The notes beneath the pieces are model-generated. The model saw only the letters and a list, made by a program, of their open reading frames with translations. It was not told the origin of the DNA and did not search any database. A DNA stretch of 16,029 bases from M55B157 sp040265115 (GTDB lineage Bacteria; Actinomycetota; Actinomycetes; S36-B12): contig JBDQGZ010000030.1 in NCBI GenBank assembly GCA_040265115.1, positions 1-16,029 of the forward strand. The letters run 5' to 3'. The position numbers and the translations under genes are program-made. This document shows, piece by piece, positions 7,081 through 15,952 of this stretch (within the stretch, counting starts at the first letter, position 1; every line of letters begins with the position of its first letter).

Positions 7081-8526
7081 ATGACCGTCGATGCCCTGCC
7101 GACCGGCGTCCCCACCGGCTTATTCATTGGAGGCACCTGGCTCACCAGCGCCGCACATCTCGACGTCATCAATCCTGCGTCGTTGACATCGCTGGCCCAG
7201 GTGGGCGATGCGAGCATCGAGGACGGCCTCGACGCCGTCGCTGCCGCTCATGACGCGTTCCCCTCCTGGGCCGCCACCTCGCCGCGGCAGCGCTCGGAGA
7301 TCCTGCGTCGGGCTTTCGAGATCATGACCGCTGAGGTCGAGGACTGCGCGCGTTTGATCGTGCTGGAGAACGGCAAGGCCTGGCGGGATGCGTTGGGCGA
7401 AGCGACCTATGCGGCTGAGTTCTTCCGGTGGTTCGCCGAAGAAGCGGTGCGTGTCGAAGGTGGATTCCGCTCGTCGCCCTCCGGCGATAAGACGATCATC
7501 ACGACCTATCAGCCGATGGGTGTGGCCTACATGATCACGCCCTGGAACTTCCCCGCCGCTATGGCGACGAGGAAACTTGCACCGGCGCTCGCGGCGGGCT
7601 GCACCGCCGTCCTCAAGCCTGCAGCGGAGACGCCGCTGACCGCGCTGTGGGTCGCCGGTGTCCTGCAGCGGGCGGGGGTGCCCGATGGCGTCGTGAACGT
7701 GGTCACCACCTCGACATCCGGGCCGGTGTCCTCGGCGATCCTCGCAGACGAACGGGTCGCGACCCTTTCGTTCACCGGCAGCACCTACGTCGGCAAGGTG
7801 CTGCTTGAGCAGACGGCTAAGCGCGTTCTTCCCTCATCGATGGAGCTTGGTGGCAACGCACCGTTCCTCGTCCTTGAAGGTGCCAATGTGGCGGCGGCGG
7901 TCGAGGGCGCGATGATCGCCAAGATGCGCAACGGCGGAGCGGCCTGCACTGCCGCGAATCGCTTCTATGTCCACTCTTCCCTCATCGACGAGTTCACCAC
8001 CGGGTTCAGCGCCGCGCTGCGCAGCTTGCGCATCGGCCCGGGCATTGACCGCGAGAATGACCTCGGCGCGATGGTGAGCGTGGGGGAGCGCGACAAGATT
8101 CTTGCCCTGCTCGACGAGGCGCGCAGCGAGGGAGCCGCCCCGGAGGCGGTATCGGATACCCCGGAGTCCGGTGCCTTCATCGCCCCCCATGTCGTCCGCG
8201 GAGTCCAACATGGCTCGTCGCTCACTCGTCAAGAAGTCTTCGGTCCGGTCGTGCCGATCGTCGAGATCGGCAGCGATGACGAGGCCATCGCGATGGCCAA
8301 TGACACCGAATACGGCCTGATCTCCTATGTCTACGCCGGAGATAAGGGGCGCGGCATCTCGGTCGCGAAGCGGATGGAATCGGGCATGGTCGCCATTGAC
8401 CGGGGTCTCGCCTCCGACCCGGCGGCACCCTTCGGCGGCATGAAGCAGTCGGGCCTCGGCCGCGAGGGCGGATTCGCCGGAATCCACGAGTTCCTCGAAA
8501 CCCAGTACCTCGCTGTCGATCTCTAA
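7081..8526 (+). CDS. gabD: Succinate-semialdehyde dehydrogenase (aldehyde dehydrogenase family)
   Basis: This 481-residue cytosolic aldehyde dehydrogenase probably oxidises succinate semialdehyde to succinate with NAD(P)+. Family hallmarks are ITPWNFPAAMATRKLAPALA, VLKPAAETPLTAL, the cofactor loop SFTGSTYVGKVLLEQ, the general base Glu255 in SMELGGNAPFLV and the nucleophile Cys289 in KMRNGGAACTAANRF. The C-terminal GGMKQSGLGREGG segment is also present. The AKMRN(x)GxACTAANRF form is characteristic of GabD-type enzymes, though other short semialdehydes are possible substrates. The ATG at 7081 follows an excellent GAGGAGGAA site. Codon 14 is a rare TTA (7120-7122). The gene is separated from xth by a 12-bp-stem hairpin, so it may be a separate transcription unit. 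The CBS membrane protein gene starts 24 bases downstream. Confidence 0.9.
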   Translation: MTVDALPTGVPTGLFIGGTWLTSAAHLDVINPASLTSLAQVGDASIEDGLDAVAAAHDAFPSWAATSPRQRSEILRRAFEIMTAEVEDCARLIVLENGKAWRDALGEATYAAEFFRWFAEEAVRVEGGFRSSPSGDKTIITTYQPMGVAYMITPWNFPAAMATRKLAPALAAGCTAVLKPAAETPLTALWVAGVLQRAGVPDGVVNVVTTSTSGPVSSAILADERVATLSFTGSTYVGKVLLEQTAKRVLPSSMELGGNAPFLVLEGANVAAAVEGAMIAKMRNGGAACTAANRFYVHSSLIDEFTTGFSAALRSLRIGPGIDRENDLGAMVSVGERDKILALLDEARSEGAAPEAVSDTPESGAFIAPHVVRGVQHGSSLTRQEVFGPVVPIVEIGSDDEAIAMANDTEYGLISYVYAGDKGRGISVAKRMESGMVAIDRGLASDPAAPFGGMKQSGLGREGGFAGIHEFLETQYLAVDL

Positions 8527-8550
8527 CGTTCCTGAGAGGGCCGTATCCTC

Positions 8551-9858
8551 GTGGCTGTGTCCAATCTGCTGGTGAACCTGGGCCTCGTCCTGCTATTCGT
8601 CCTCATCGGCGGATTCTTCGCAGCAGCCGAGATTGCCCTGGTCTCCCTCCGCGAGGGCCAGATTGAGAGACTGTCGGAGTCCGGTCGTCGGGGTCGCATC
8701 CTGGCCAGCCTCGCCCGGGAACCCAATCGTTTCCTGGCTGCCGTCCAGGTGGGAGTCACGCTCGCGGGATTCGTCTCCGCGGGATTCGGTGCCTCTCAGA
8801 TCGCCCCCTCGCTCGCCCCGGTGTTCGTCGACTGGGGTCTTTCGGAGGGGGTCGCTGGAGTCGTTGCGTTCATCCTCATCACGGTGTTCATCGCCTATGT
8901 GTCCCTCGTGGTCGGCGAACTCGTGCCGAAGCGGTTGGCACTGCAGCGGGTGGAGTCGACGGCTCTCGCCGTTGCGGCACCGGTGGAACTCCTGGCCAAG
9001 CTCGCCCGCCCCTTCATCTGGCTGCTGTCGGTCTCGACGAATGGCCTAGTGAGACTGCTCGGCGGAAACCCTCAGACCGGGCGCGAACACATCAGCGGTG
9101 AGGAATTGCGCGACATGGTGGCGGCTCATGAGGATCTCTCGGTGGAGGAACGCGCCCTCATCGATGACGTCTTCGATGCCGGTGATCGCGAATTGCGAGA
9201 GGTTCTGCTCCCTCGGACCGAGGTGGAGTTCCTTGACGCCTCCATGTCGATTGGGGAGGCGGCCCGGATCGTCTCCGAAGCTCCGCACTCGAGGTATCCG
9301 GTGATTCGCGATTCTGCGGATGACGTCATCGGCTTCGTGCACGTCCGAGATCTGCTCACCCTTGATGACACGCAGCGGGATCGGCGACTGGGAGCGATCG
9401 CGCGGAAGGTTCCCTTCTTCCCCGGCTCGAAGGCGGTCATCCCCGCACTCACTGAGATGCGTCGGCGCGGTCAGCATCTCGCCATCGTCGTGGATGAGTA
9501 TGGCGGGACCGCCGGCATCGTGACGCTGGAGGATCTGGTGGAAGAACTTGTCGGTGACATCCGTGATGAGTACGACGAGCCGACCACCGCTGTCGCCTCC
9601 GAGGTCGACGGATTGCTCAACCTGGAGGACTTCGCGGACCGAACAGGGGTGGAGTTGCCCGAGGGGCCTTACGAGACCGTTGCGGGTTTCGTCGTCGCCC
9701 GACTGGGCGTGCTGCCGGCAGTGGGAACATCGGTCGATACCGAGGGGTGCCGACTTACGGTCTCGGCTATGGACGGCCGGCGCATCGCCCGAATCCGAGT
9801 GACCCCTCTCACCCCGCCGGAGCCCGCGTCGACCGCTGCCGACGCACTGCCAGAATGA
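8551..9858 (+). CDS. CNNM/CorC-HlyC-type CBS-domain membrane protein (hemolysin family)
   Basis: This 435-residue protein has the layout CNNM (DUF21) membrane domain, CBS pair, CorC_HlyC domain. The first roughly 190 residues hold several hydrophobic segments and the signatures GGFFAAAEIALVSLREGQIERL and VVGELVPKRLALQRVE. The CBS pair follows, with HSRYPVIRDSADDVIGFVHVRDLL and AIVVDEYGGTAGIVTLEDLVEELVGDIRDEY. The last roughly 90 residues (LNLEDFADRTGVELPEGPYETVAGFV) are CorC_HlyC. Relatives are implicated in Mg2+/divalent-cation efflux; the name hemolysin is historical. The start is GTG 8551 with GAGAGGG 10 bases upstream; GTG 8557 is a close alternative. It lies 24 bases after gabD and 4 bases before trpS, so it is likely co-transcribed with trpS. 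Confidence 0.92.
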   Translation: MAVSNLLVNLGLVLLFVLIGGFFAAAEIALVSLREGQIERLSESGRRGRILASLAREPNRFLAAVQVGVTLAGFVSAGFGASQIAPSLAPVFVDWGLSEGVAGVVAFILITVFIAYVSLVVGELVPKRLALQRVESTALAVAAPVELLAKLARPFIWLLSVSTNGLVRLLGGNPQTGREHISGEELRDMVAAHEDLSVEERALIDDVFDAGDRELREVLLPRTEVEFLDASMSIGEAARIVSEAPHSRYPVIRDSADDVIGFVHVRDLLTLDDTQRDRRLGAIARKVPFFPGSKAVIPALTEMRRRGQHLAIVVDEYGGTAGIVTLEDLVEELVGDIRDEYDEPTTAVASEVDGLLNLEDFADRTGVELPEGPYETVAGFVVARLGVLPAVGTSVDTEGCRLTVSAMDGRRIARIRVTPLTPPEPASTAADALPE

Positions 9859-9862
9859 GCCC

Positions 9863-10882
9863 ATGACCCCCACCGGTGATGATCGTCCCCGTGTGTTGTC
9901 CGGCATCCAGCCGACGGCAGATTCCTTCCAGGTCGGCAACTACCTCGGGGCGATCCGACGCTGGGTCGAGCTCCAAAACACGCACAACGCGTTCTACTGT
10001 GTCGTCGACCAGCATGCGATCACCGTCGACTACGACCCGGCGCTGTTGCGCCAGCGCACACTTCTGTCCTTCGCCCAACTGATCGCCTCCGGGCTCGATC
10101 CCGATCGCGCTACGGTCTTCGTCCAAAGCCAGGTTCCCGAACATTCCCAACTGACCTGGGTGCTGCAGTGCATCACCGGGTTTGGTGAAGCTGGTCGCAT
10201 GACGCAGTTCAAGGACAAGGCATCAAAGGAGGGCACTGATCGGGCCACGGTGGGCCTGTTTACTTATCCGGTTCTCCAGGCTGCCGACATCCTCATCTAC
10301 CAGCCGCATGGGGTGCCGGTCGGCGAAGATCAACGTCAGCATCTCGAACTCACTCGAGACCTTGCCCAACGGTTCAACTCACGCTTCGGGGAGACCTTCG
10401 TCGTCCCTGAAGCACTCATCGTCGCGGATACCGCCAAGATCCTCGATCTCGCCGACCCGAACGCCAAGATGAGCAAATCCTCACCCGGCGGCTGCGTGTT
10501 CCTGCTCGATGACGAACGCACCATCACCAAGAAGATTAAGACCGCCGTCACCGATTCCGGCCGTGACATCGTCTTCGATCGCGTGGACAAGCCGGGAGTG
10601 TCCAATCTGCTGTCCCTGATCGCGGCCTTCACCGGAGTGTCACCGGAGCAGGCAGCGGCTGATCTCCAGGGACGGGGATATGGCGACCTGAAGGCGGCGG
10701 CAACCGACGCGGTGCTGTCCTTCACAGGTCCGTTCGCCGCACGCGTGAAGGAACTCATGGATGATCCGGCAGAGCTCACTCGTCTGATGACGAGGGGTGC
10801 GCATCGAGCCCGAGAGGCTGCAGCACCCACCCTGGCGACGGTCTACGACCGGGTCGGATTCGTCTCCATCGACGAAGGCTGA
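9863..10882 (+). CDS. trpS: Tryptophanyl-tRNA synthetase
   Basis: This class I aminoacyl-tRNA synthetase charges tRNA-Trp in the cytoplasm. At 339 residues it is the usual bacterial size. The N-terminal RVLSGIQPTADSFQVGNYLGA holds the HIGH-equivalent as Gln23-Val-Gly-Asn26, with Gln in place of the more usual His. Other motifs are MTQFKDKASKEG, LQAADILIYQPHGVPVGEDQRQH and the KMSKS loop at residues 202-206. The ATG at 9863 starts 4 bases after the preceding stop with only a poor ribosome site, which points to translational coupling. The last 40 bases overlap the convergent carboxypeptidase gene. No T-box or leader-peptide structure is possible in the 4-base gap. Confidence 0.96.
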   Translation: MTPTGDDRPRVLSGIQPTADSFQVGNYLGAIRRWVELQNTHNAFYCVVDQHAITVDYDPALLRQRTLLSFAQLIASGLDPDRATVFVQSQVPEHSQLTWVLQCITGFGEAGRMTQFKDKASKEGTDRATVGLFTYPVLQAADILIYQPHGVPVGEDQRQHLELTRDLAQRFNSRFGETFVVPEALIVADTAKILDLADPNAKMSKSSPGGCVFLLDDERTITKKIKTAVTDSGRDIVFDRVDKPGVSNLLSLIAAFTGVSPEQAAADLQGRGYGDLKAAATDAVLSFTGPFAARVKELMDDPAELTRLMTRGAHRAREAAAPTLATVYDRVGFVSIDEG

Positions 10883-12156
10883 CCCTCGGCCAGGTTCCCA
10901 GTAGCCGGATCAGGGTCGTCCGCGTCATCTCGATTTCGGTCGGCGTAGTTGCGGCGCGGACGCGGTGGCGGCGGTCGCAGGCTGCGCAGCCCCATGACGA
11001 CGAGCAGGACACCCACGATCATCGCGGCGAGCAACCCCCAGGCCCAGCCGTTTGAGGAAACAGCAGCAGCCGTGTCCAGTGCTGAGACCTCGGAGGTGGC
11101 CGGCTCCTCGGCGGGAATGACGTCTCCACCGGCTGTGTCGCCCGTGGCGTCCGCGGTGGCGGGTTCGACCAGGGGTGTCGCTGCTTCATCGGTGGATCGG
11201 ACCGGATCGACCAGGGTGCCGATCGGGGTCACCGCGTCGACATTTTCAAAGCCCCAGTCCAGCAGTGGTGCGGCTGCGTCATAGGTCGGTCCGGAGAAGT
11301 TCATCAGGGTGACCACGAGAGCAGTTTCGCCGCGGCGAGCGGCGCCGATGAAGGTCTTTCCGGCCTCGGTGGTCCAGCCGGTCTTCAGGCCGATCGCTCC
11401 CGCATAGGGTGCGCGGCCATCGGTGGGGTTGAGCAGCGGGTTCTGGTTGGCGATGGTGAAGGTGGGTCGTTCTCCACCGGGCTCCGCCGGCATGTAGCCG
11501 GGATAGTCCGGCACGCTGATCGTCGTGGCGTAGGAGAGGAACTCCGGATTGCGCAGCCCCTCACGGGCGATGAGAGCGAGGTCGTAGGCGCTGGAGACCT
11601 GCCCCTGCGCTGGGAGTCCGGATGTGTTCTTCGCGACCGTGTCGTAGGCGCGCAGCCGCTGCAGCTCCTCGCTCATCTGCGCGATGGTGATGTCCATGCC
11701 GCCGTTAGCGTTCGCCAAAGCGATCGCTGCGTCGTTGCCGCTTTGGAGGAAGAGCCCGAGGAACAGTTCGGCGATGGTGTACTTGCCACCCTCGACTAGA
11801 CCCACTCTGCTGCCTTCCACGGCGATGTCGTCATAGGTGGCGGTGTAGACCTCATCGGCATCGAGCCGGGGGATGAGGGTGAGTGCAGTGAGGGTCTTGA
11901 AGGTGCTCGCGGGTGGCCGCTGAACATGGGGACCACGGGCGGCCAGGATCTCACCGCTATCGAGGTCGGCGATCAGCCAGGTGGTTGCTCCGACCTCGGG
12001 GAGAGGGGTGGCAATGGGGCCGGGATCAACGATGATGCCGCTGCCGGTGAGTGCCGGTCCGCCGACGGGCTCAGCGGCTGAGGCGGGGGAGGCCAGGGCG
12101 AGTCCCGCAGCAAGGGCGAGGGCGGTCAGTCCCGCACCGAGGCGTGAAGGGCGCAT
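10843..12156 (-). CDS. D-alanyl-D-alanine carboxypeptidase (penicillin-binding protein, S11 type)
   Basis: This secreted, membrane-anchored serine peptidase trims the terminal D-Ala from peptidoglycan stem peptides. From ATG 12156 it has 437 residues. An N-terminal signal peptide ends near ASPASAAEP (cleavage about residue 27-28). The penicillin-binding motifs follow in order: S84-T-F-K87 in PPASTFKTLTAL, SGN at 139-141, and KTG at 258-260 in GLKTGWTTEAGKT. A C-terminal membrane segment (GWAWGLLAAMIVGVLLVVMG) is followed by a basic tail, so the catalytic domain faces outside. An upstream in-frame start at 12204 would put 16 non-signal residues in front and is rejected. No clear ribosome site precedes ATG 12156, and a TACCCT hexamer lies 9 bases upstream, so the mRNA could be leaderless. 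The 3' end overlaps trpS by 40 bp. Confidence 0.93.
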   Translation of the reverse strand: MRPSRLGAGLTALALAAGLALASPASAAEPVGGPALTGSGIIVDPGPIATPLPEVGATTWLIADLDSGEILAARGPHVQRPPASTFKTLTALTLIPRLDADEVYTATYDDIAVEGSRVGLVEGGKYTIAELFLGLFLQSGNDAAIALANANGGMDITIAQMSEELQRLRAYDTVAKNTSGLPAQGQVSSAYDLALIAREGLRNPEFLSYATTISVPDYPGYMPAEPGGERPTFTIANQNPLLNPTDGRAPYAGAIGLKTGWTTEAGKTFIGAARRGETALVVTLMNFSGPTYDAAAPLLDWGFENVDAVTPIGTLVDPVRSTDEAATPLVEPATADATGDTAGGDVIPAEEPATSEVSALDTAAAVSSNGWAWGLLAAMIVGVLLVVMGLRSLRPPPPRPRRNYADRNRDDADDPDPATGNLAEGQPSSMETNPTRS

Positions 12157-12165
12157 GGTGGGTCC

Positions 12166-12171
12166 AGGGTA
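12166..12171 (-). promoter_or_regulatory. Possible -10 hexamer for a leaderless carboxypeptidase transcript
   Basis: Read on the minus strand, TACCCT (TANNNT type) ends 9 bases before ATG 12156 and overlaps the dyad GGGT-A-ACCC (plus strand 12167-12175). No good -35 box is seen. The call rests on spacing and on the absence of a Shine-Dalgarno site. Confidence 0.3.
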
Positions 12172-12193
12172 ACCCGGGTGCGCCAGGGAAGGC

Positions 12194-12240
12194 GCGGCAT
12201 ACACGCCGCCCAGGTCGGCCGTGAGGAGGGTAGGCCTGGG
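12194..12240 (-). terminator. Possible weak terminator after sdhB
   Basis: The 84-base gap between the sdhB stop and the carboxypeptidase ATG holds CCCAGG/CCTGGG (plus strand 12209-12214 and 12235-12240) and a 5-bp hairpin, GCGGC-ATACAC-GCCGC (12194-12209). Neither has a T-run on the minus strand. It could attenuate sdh transcription before the carboxypeptidase gene; read-through is equally possible. Confidence 0.22.
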
Positions 12241-12992
12241 TCAGACGCGGCGGAAGATCAAGGCGCGCTTGACCTCCTGGATGGCCTTCGTGACCTCGAT
12301 ACCGCGGGGGCAGGCCTCGGTGCAGTTGAAGGTCGTGCGACAGCGCCACACGCCCTCCTTGTCGTTGAGGATCTCCAGGCGCTTCTCGGCCGCCGCATCG
12401 CGGGAGTCGAAGATGAACCGGTGGGCGGCCACAATGGCGGCCGGCCCGAAGTACTGTCCGTCGGTCCAGAACACCGGGCAGGAGGTGGTGCACGCGGCGC
12501 ACAGGATGCACTTCGTGGTGTCGTCGAACCTGGCCCGATCCTCGGCGCTTTGCAGACGCTCCTTCGTCGGCTCGTGGCCCTCGGGCACGAGGAACGGCAT
12601 CACCTCTCGATAGGCCGCGAAAAAGGGCTCCATGTCGACGACGAGGTCCTTCTCCAGGGGAAGCCCCTTGATCGCCTCGATGGTGATGGGAGAAGAGGCA
12701 TCGAGATCCTTGATGAGGGTCTTGCAGGCAAGCCGGTTTCGACCGTTGATGCGCATGGCATCCGAGCCGCAGATCCCGTGTCCGCATGAGCGTCGGTAGG
12801 TGAGTGTGCCGTCCTGTTCACCCTTGATCTGAGTGAGGGCGTCGAGCACTCGATCCGTGGGATACGCCTGGACGACGTATTCCTCCCAGTGCGGCTCCTC
12901 GTCGATCTCGGGGATGAAGCGGCGGATCTTGAACGTCACATCACGTGCTTCGATCGACTCTGGTGCCGGGGCATCGGCGACATCGGCGGTCA

Positions 12993-12993
<1 letters not shown>
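12241..12993 (-). CDS. sdhB: Succinate dehydrogenase iron-sulfur subunit
   Basis: SdhB carries electrons from the FAD of SdhA to the membrane quinone through three Fe-S clusters, on the cytoplasmic face. The 250-residue length is typical. The 2Fe-2S site shows Cys70, Cys75, Asp78 and Cys90 (SCGHGICGSD...LAC); Asp in the third position also occurs in E. coli SdhB. The 4Fe-4S and 3Fe-4S ligands come from CILCAACTTSCP (residues 162-173) and CRTTFNCTEACP (218-229). The ATG overlaps the sdhA TGA by one base (TGATG), so translation is coupled. It is the last gene of sdhCDAB. Confidence 0.97.
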
Positions 12994-14747
<1,754 letters not shown>

Positions 14748-14764
14748 GGCCTTGGTTCGTCCTC

Positions 14765-15184
14765 TCAGCCGATATTCGGATCGAAGGTGAAGATCACGAG
14801 GGTCCCGAGGATGATGATGAAGGCGCTGGACACATAGAGCAGCATCTTCATCCAGAAGCGCGTCTGGTCCCGCTCCGCGTAGTCATTGATGATGGTGCGC
14901 AATCCGTTGGTGCCGTGCAGCATGGCCAGCCACAGCATGAGCAGATCCCAAATCTGCCAGAACGGGCTCGCCCAACGTCCTGCGACGAAGGCGAAGTTGA
15001 TGCGCTGCACGCCACCGTCGAGGACGTTCATGATGAACAGGTGGCCCAGCACGAGGAACACGAGCACGATGCCGGAGACGCGCATGAACAACCACGCGTA
15101 CAACTCGTAGTTGGAGCGCTGACCGCCGCGCCGTGAGCGCGGGGATTCCAGTGAAGGACCACTACGGGGGCTGGTAATGCTCAT
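14765..15184 (-). CDS. sdhD: Succinate dehydrogenase membrane anchor subunit
   Basis: This 139-residue hydrophobic subunit anchors SdhAB and helps bind quinone and heme. Three membrane segments are visible, at about residues 30-54, 75-95 and 110-133. Candidate heme or quinone-site histidines are His48 (VLGHLFIMN) and His90 (MLHGTNGLRTI). ATG 15184 is chosen because it gives the family-sized protein and overlaps the sdhC stop as ATGA (4 bases), a classic coupled junction. The same frame is open further upstream, but that part lies inside sdhC and is arginine/histidine-rich shadow sequence. Confidence 0.93.
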   Translation of the reverse strand: MSITSPRSGPSLESPRSRRGGQRSNYELYAWLFMRVSGIVLVFLVLGHLFIMNVLDGGVQRINFAFVAGRWASPFWQIWDLLMLWLAMLHGTNGLRTIINDYAERDQTRFWMKMLLYVSSAFIIILGTLVIFTFDPNIG

Positions 15185-15576
15185 GGTGTGCTCCCGAAGA
15201 GTGCTTCGACGGTGTGGATCATCATGAAGTAGGTGCCGGGGATCATCACGGCGAGCCAGACGCCGACGAGCACCCACAGCATTTGACGCTGGTAGCGGGG
15301 CCCCTTCGCCCAGAAGTCGACGGCGATGACGCGTAGGCCGTTGAGTGCGTGATAGAGGACCGCGCCCACCAGGCCGACCTCGAGCAGATTCACGATCGGG
15401 GTCTTGTAGGTGGCGATGACGATGTCGTAGGCCTCGGGCGAGACACGCACCAATGCTGTGTCGAGCACGTGCACGTAGAGGAAGAAGAAGACCGCGATGC
15501 CGGTGATGCGCTGGGCGACCCAGGACCACATGCCCTCACGGCCTCGGTAGAGGGTGCCCACGGGGGCGGTGGCCAC
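15181..15576 (-). CDS. sdhC: Succinate dehydrogenase cytochrome b556 subunit
   Basis: SdhC is the cytochrome b membrane subunit of complex II and opens the sdhCDAB operon. From GTG 15576 it has 131 residues and begins MATAPVGTLYRGREGMWSWV, close to the usual N-terminus of actinobacterial SdhC. Three membrane segments lie at about 22-42, 62-85 and 100-120. His36 (YVHVLDTALV) and His76 (LYHALNGLRVIAVDFW) are candidate heme or quinone-site ligands. The upstream in-frame ATG 15636 would give 151 residues with a polar, proline-rich extension. I prefer GTG 15576 because AGGGAGGT ends 4 bases before it, whereas ATG 15636 has no clear ribosome site and a TACGCT hexamer directly abuts it. Confidence 0.93.
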   Translation of the reverse strand: MATAPVGTLYRGREGMWSWVAQRITGIAVFFFLYVHVLDTALVRVSPEAYDIVIATYKTPIVNLLEVGLVGAVLYHALNGLRVIAVDFWAKGPRYQRQMLWVLVGVWLAVMIPGTYFMMIHTVEALFGSTP

Positions 15577-15580
15577 GGTG

Positions 15581-15588
15581 ACCTCCCT
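15581..15588 (-). promoter_or_regulatory. Strong ribosome binding site inside the longer sdhC frame
   Basis: On the minus strand, AGGGAGGT is followed by CACC and GTG 15576. It is the strongest Shine-Dalgarno match near any sdhC start and is the main argument for the shorter protein. Confidence 0.6.
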
Positions 15589-15871
15589 GGTCGGCTCCGG
15601 CTTTCGAGTGTCGTCGGGAAACGATGGTGTGGGCATAGCGTATCCGCGATCGTGGGACTCGGCCTGTCTGGGTTGGCGATGTGGCCTGCGTCACGTCGGT
15701 CGACCTGCTGGAGTCGGACACACGACTCCGCACTCGGGACTGATGTGATCTCCGAGGCTGCTGTGACGCACGGGGAGGCTCCGGGCTACGAATCGGTTAC
15801 GGCCTTGAGGCTGGGCCCCCCCCACTCCTCTGGGGCGAGTAGGGTCACCCTGTTCTCGCAAGCCCGGGACT

Positions 15872-15889
15872 GCGGTCGATCTCGACCGC
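15872..15889. promoter_or_regulatory. 18-bp operator-like dyad upstream of the lipoprotein gene
   Basis: GCGGTCGA-TC-TCGACCGC has perfect 8-bp arms and a 2-base centre. It ends 63 bases before the GTG of the lipoprotein gene. It may be a regulator site or, if transcription starts near 15852, part of the mRNA leader. Confidence 0.35.
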
Positions 15890-15905
15890 GACCAGCCCGG
15901 ATCAG

Positions 15906-15928
15906 GCTCGACCCACCCACGGTCGAGC
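15906..15928 (+). repeat. Perfect 8-bp-stem hairpin in the lipoprotein leader
   Basis: GCTCGACC and GGTCGAGC flank the 7-base loop CACCCAC. The hairpin ends 12 bases before the AGGAGG ribosome site, close enough to influence translation if it is in the mRNA. It reuses the TCGACC/GGTCGA half-sites of the preceding dyad. Confidence 0.35.
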
Positions 15929-15952
15929 ACCATCGCTCACAGGAGGTTCCAC

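Larger units (their letters stand above)
15637..15952. promoter_or_regulatory. Divergent intergenic region between sdhC and the lipoprotein gene
   Basis: This 316-base stretch has no supported gene and should hold the promoters of both flanking units. It contains these dyads: TGCGTCAC (15687-15694) with GTGACGCA (15763-15770); GGTCGACC (15698-15705); GGAGTCG-GACACA-CGACTCC (15710-15729); AGGGT-C-ACCCT (15841-15851); GCGGTCGA-TC-TCGACCGC (15872-15889); and GCTCGACC-CACCCAC-GGTCGAGC (15906-15928). A run of eight C lies at 15816-15823. TAGGGT (15840-15845) is a possible -10 for the rightward gene, but no good -35 box is seen for either direction. Functions are inferred. Confidence 0.5.

Noticed and set aside
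15744..15766. TGTGA repeats in the sdhC spacer as a CRP/GlxR site
   Set aside because: The two TGTGA copies are direct repeats 18 bases apart; the matching TCACA half-site at the required 6-base spacing is absent.
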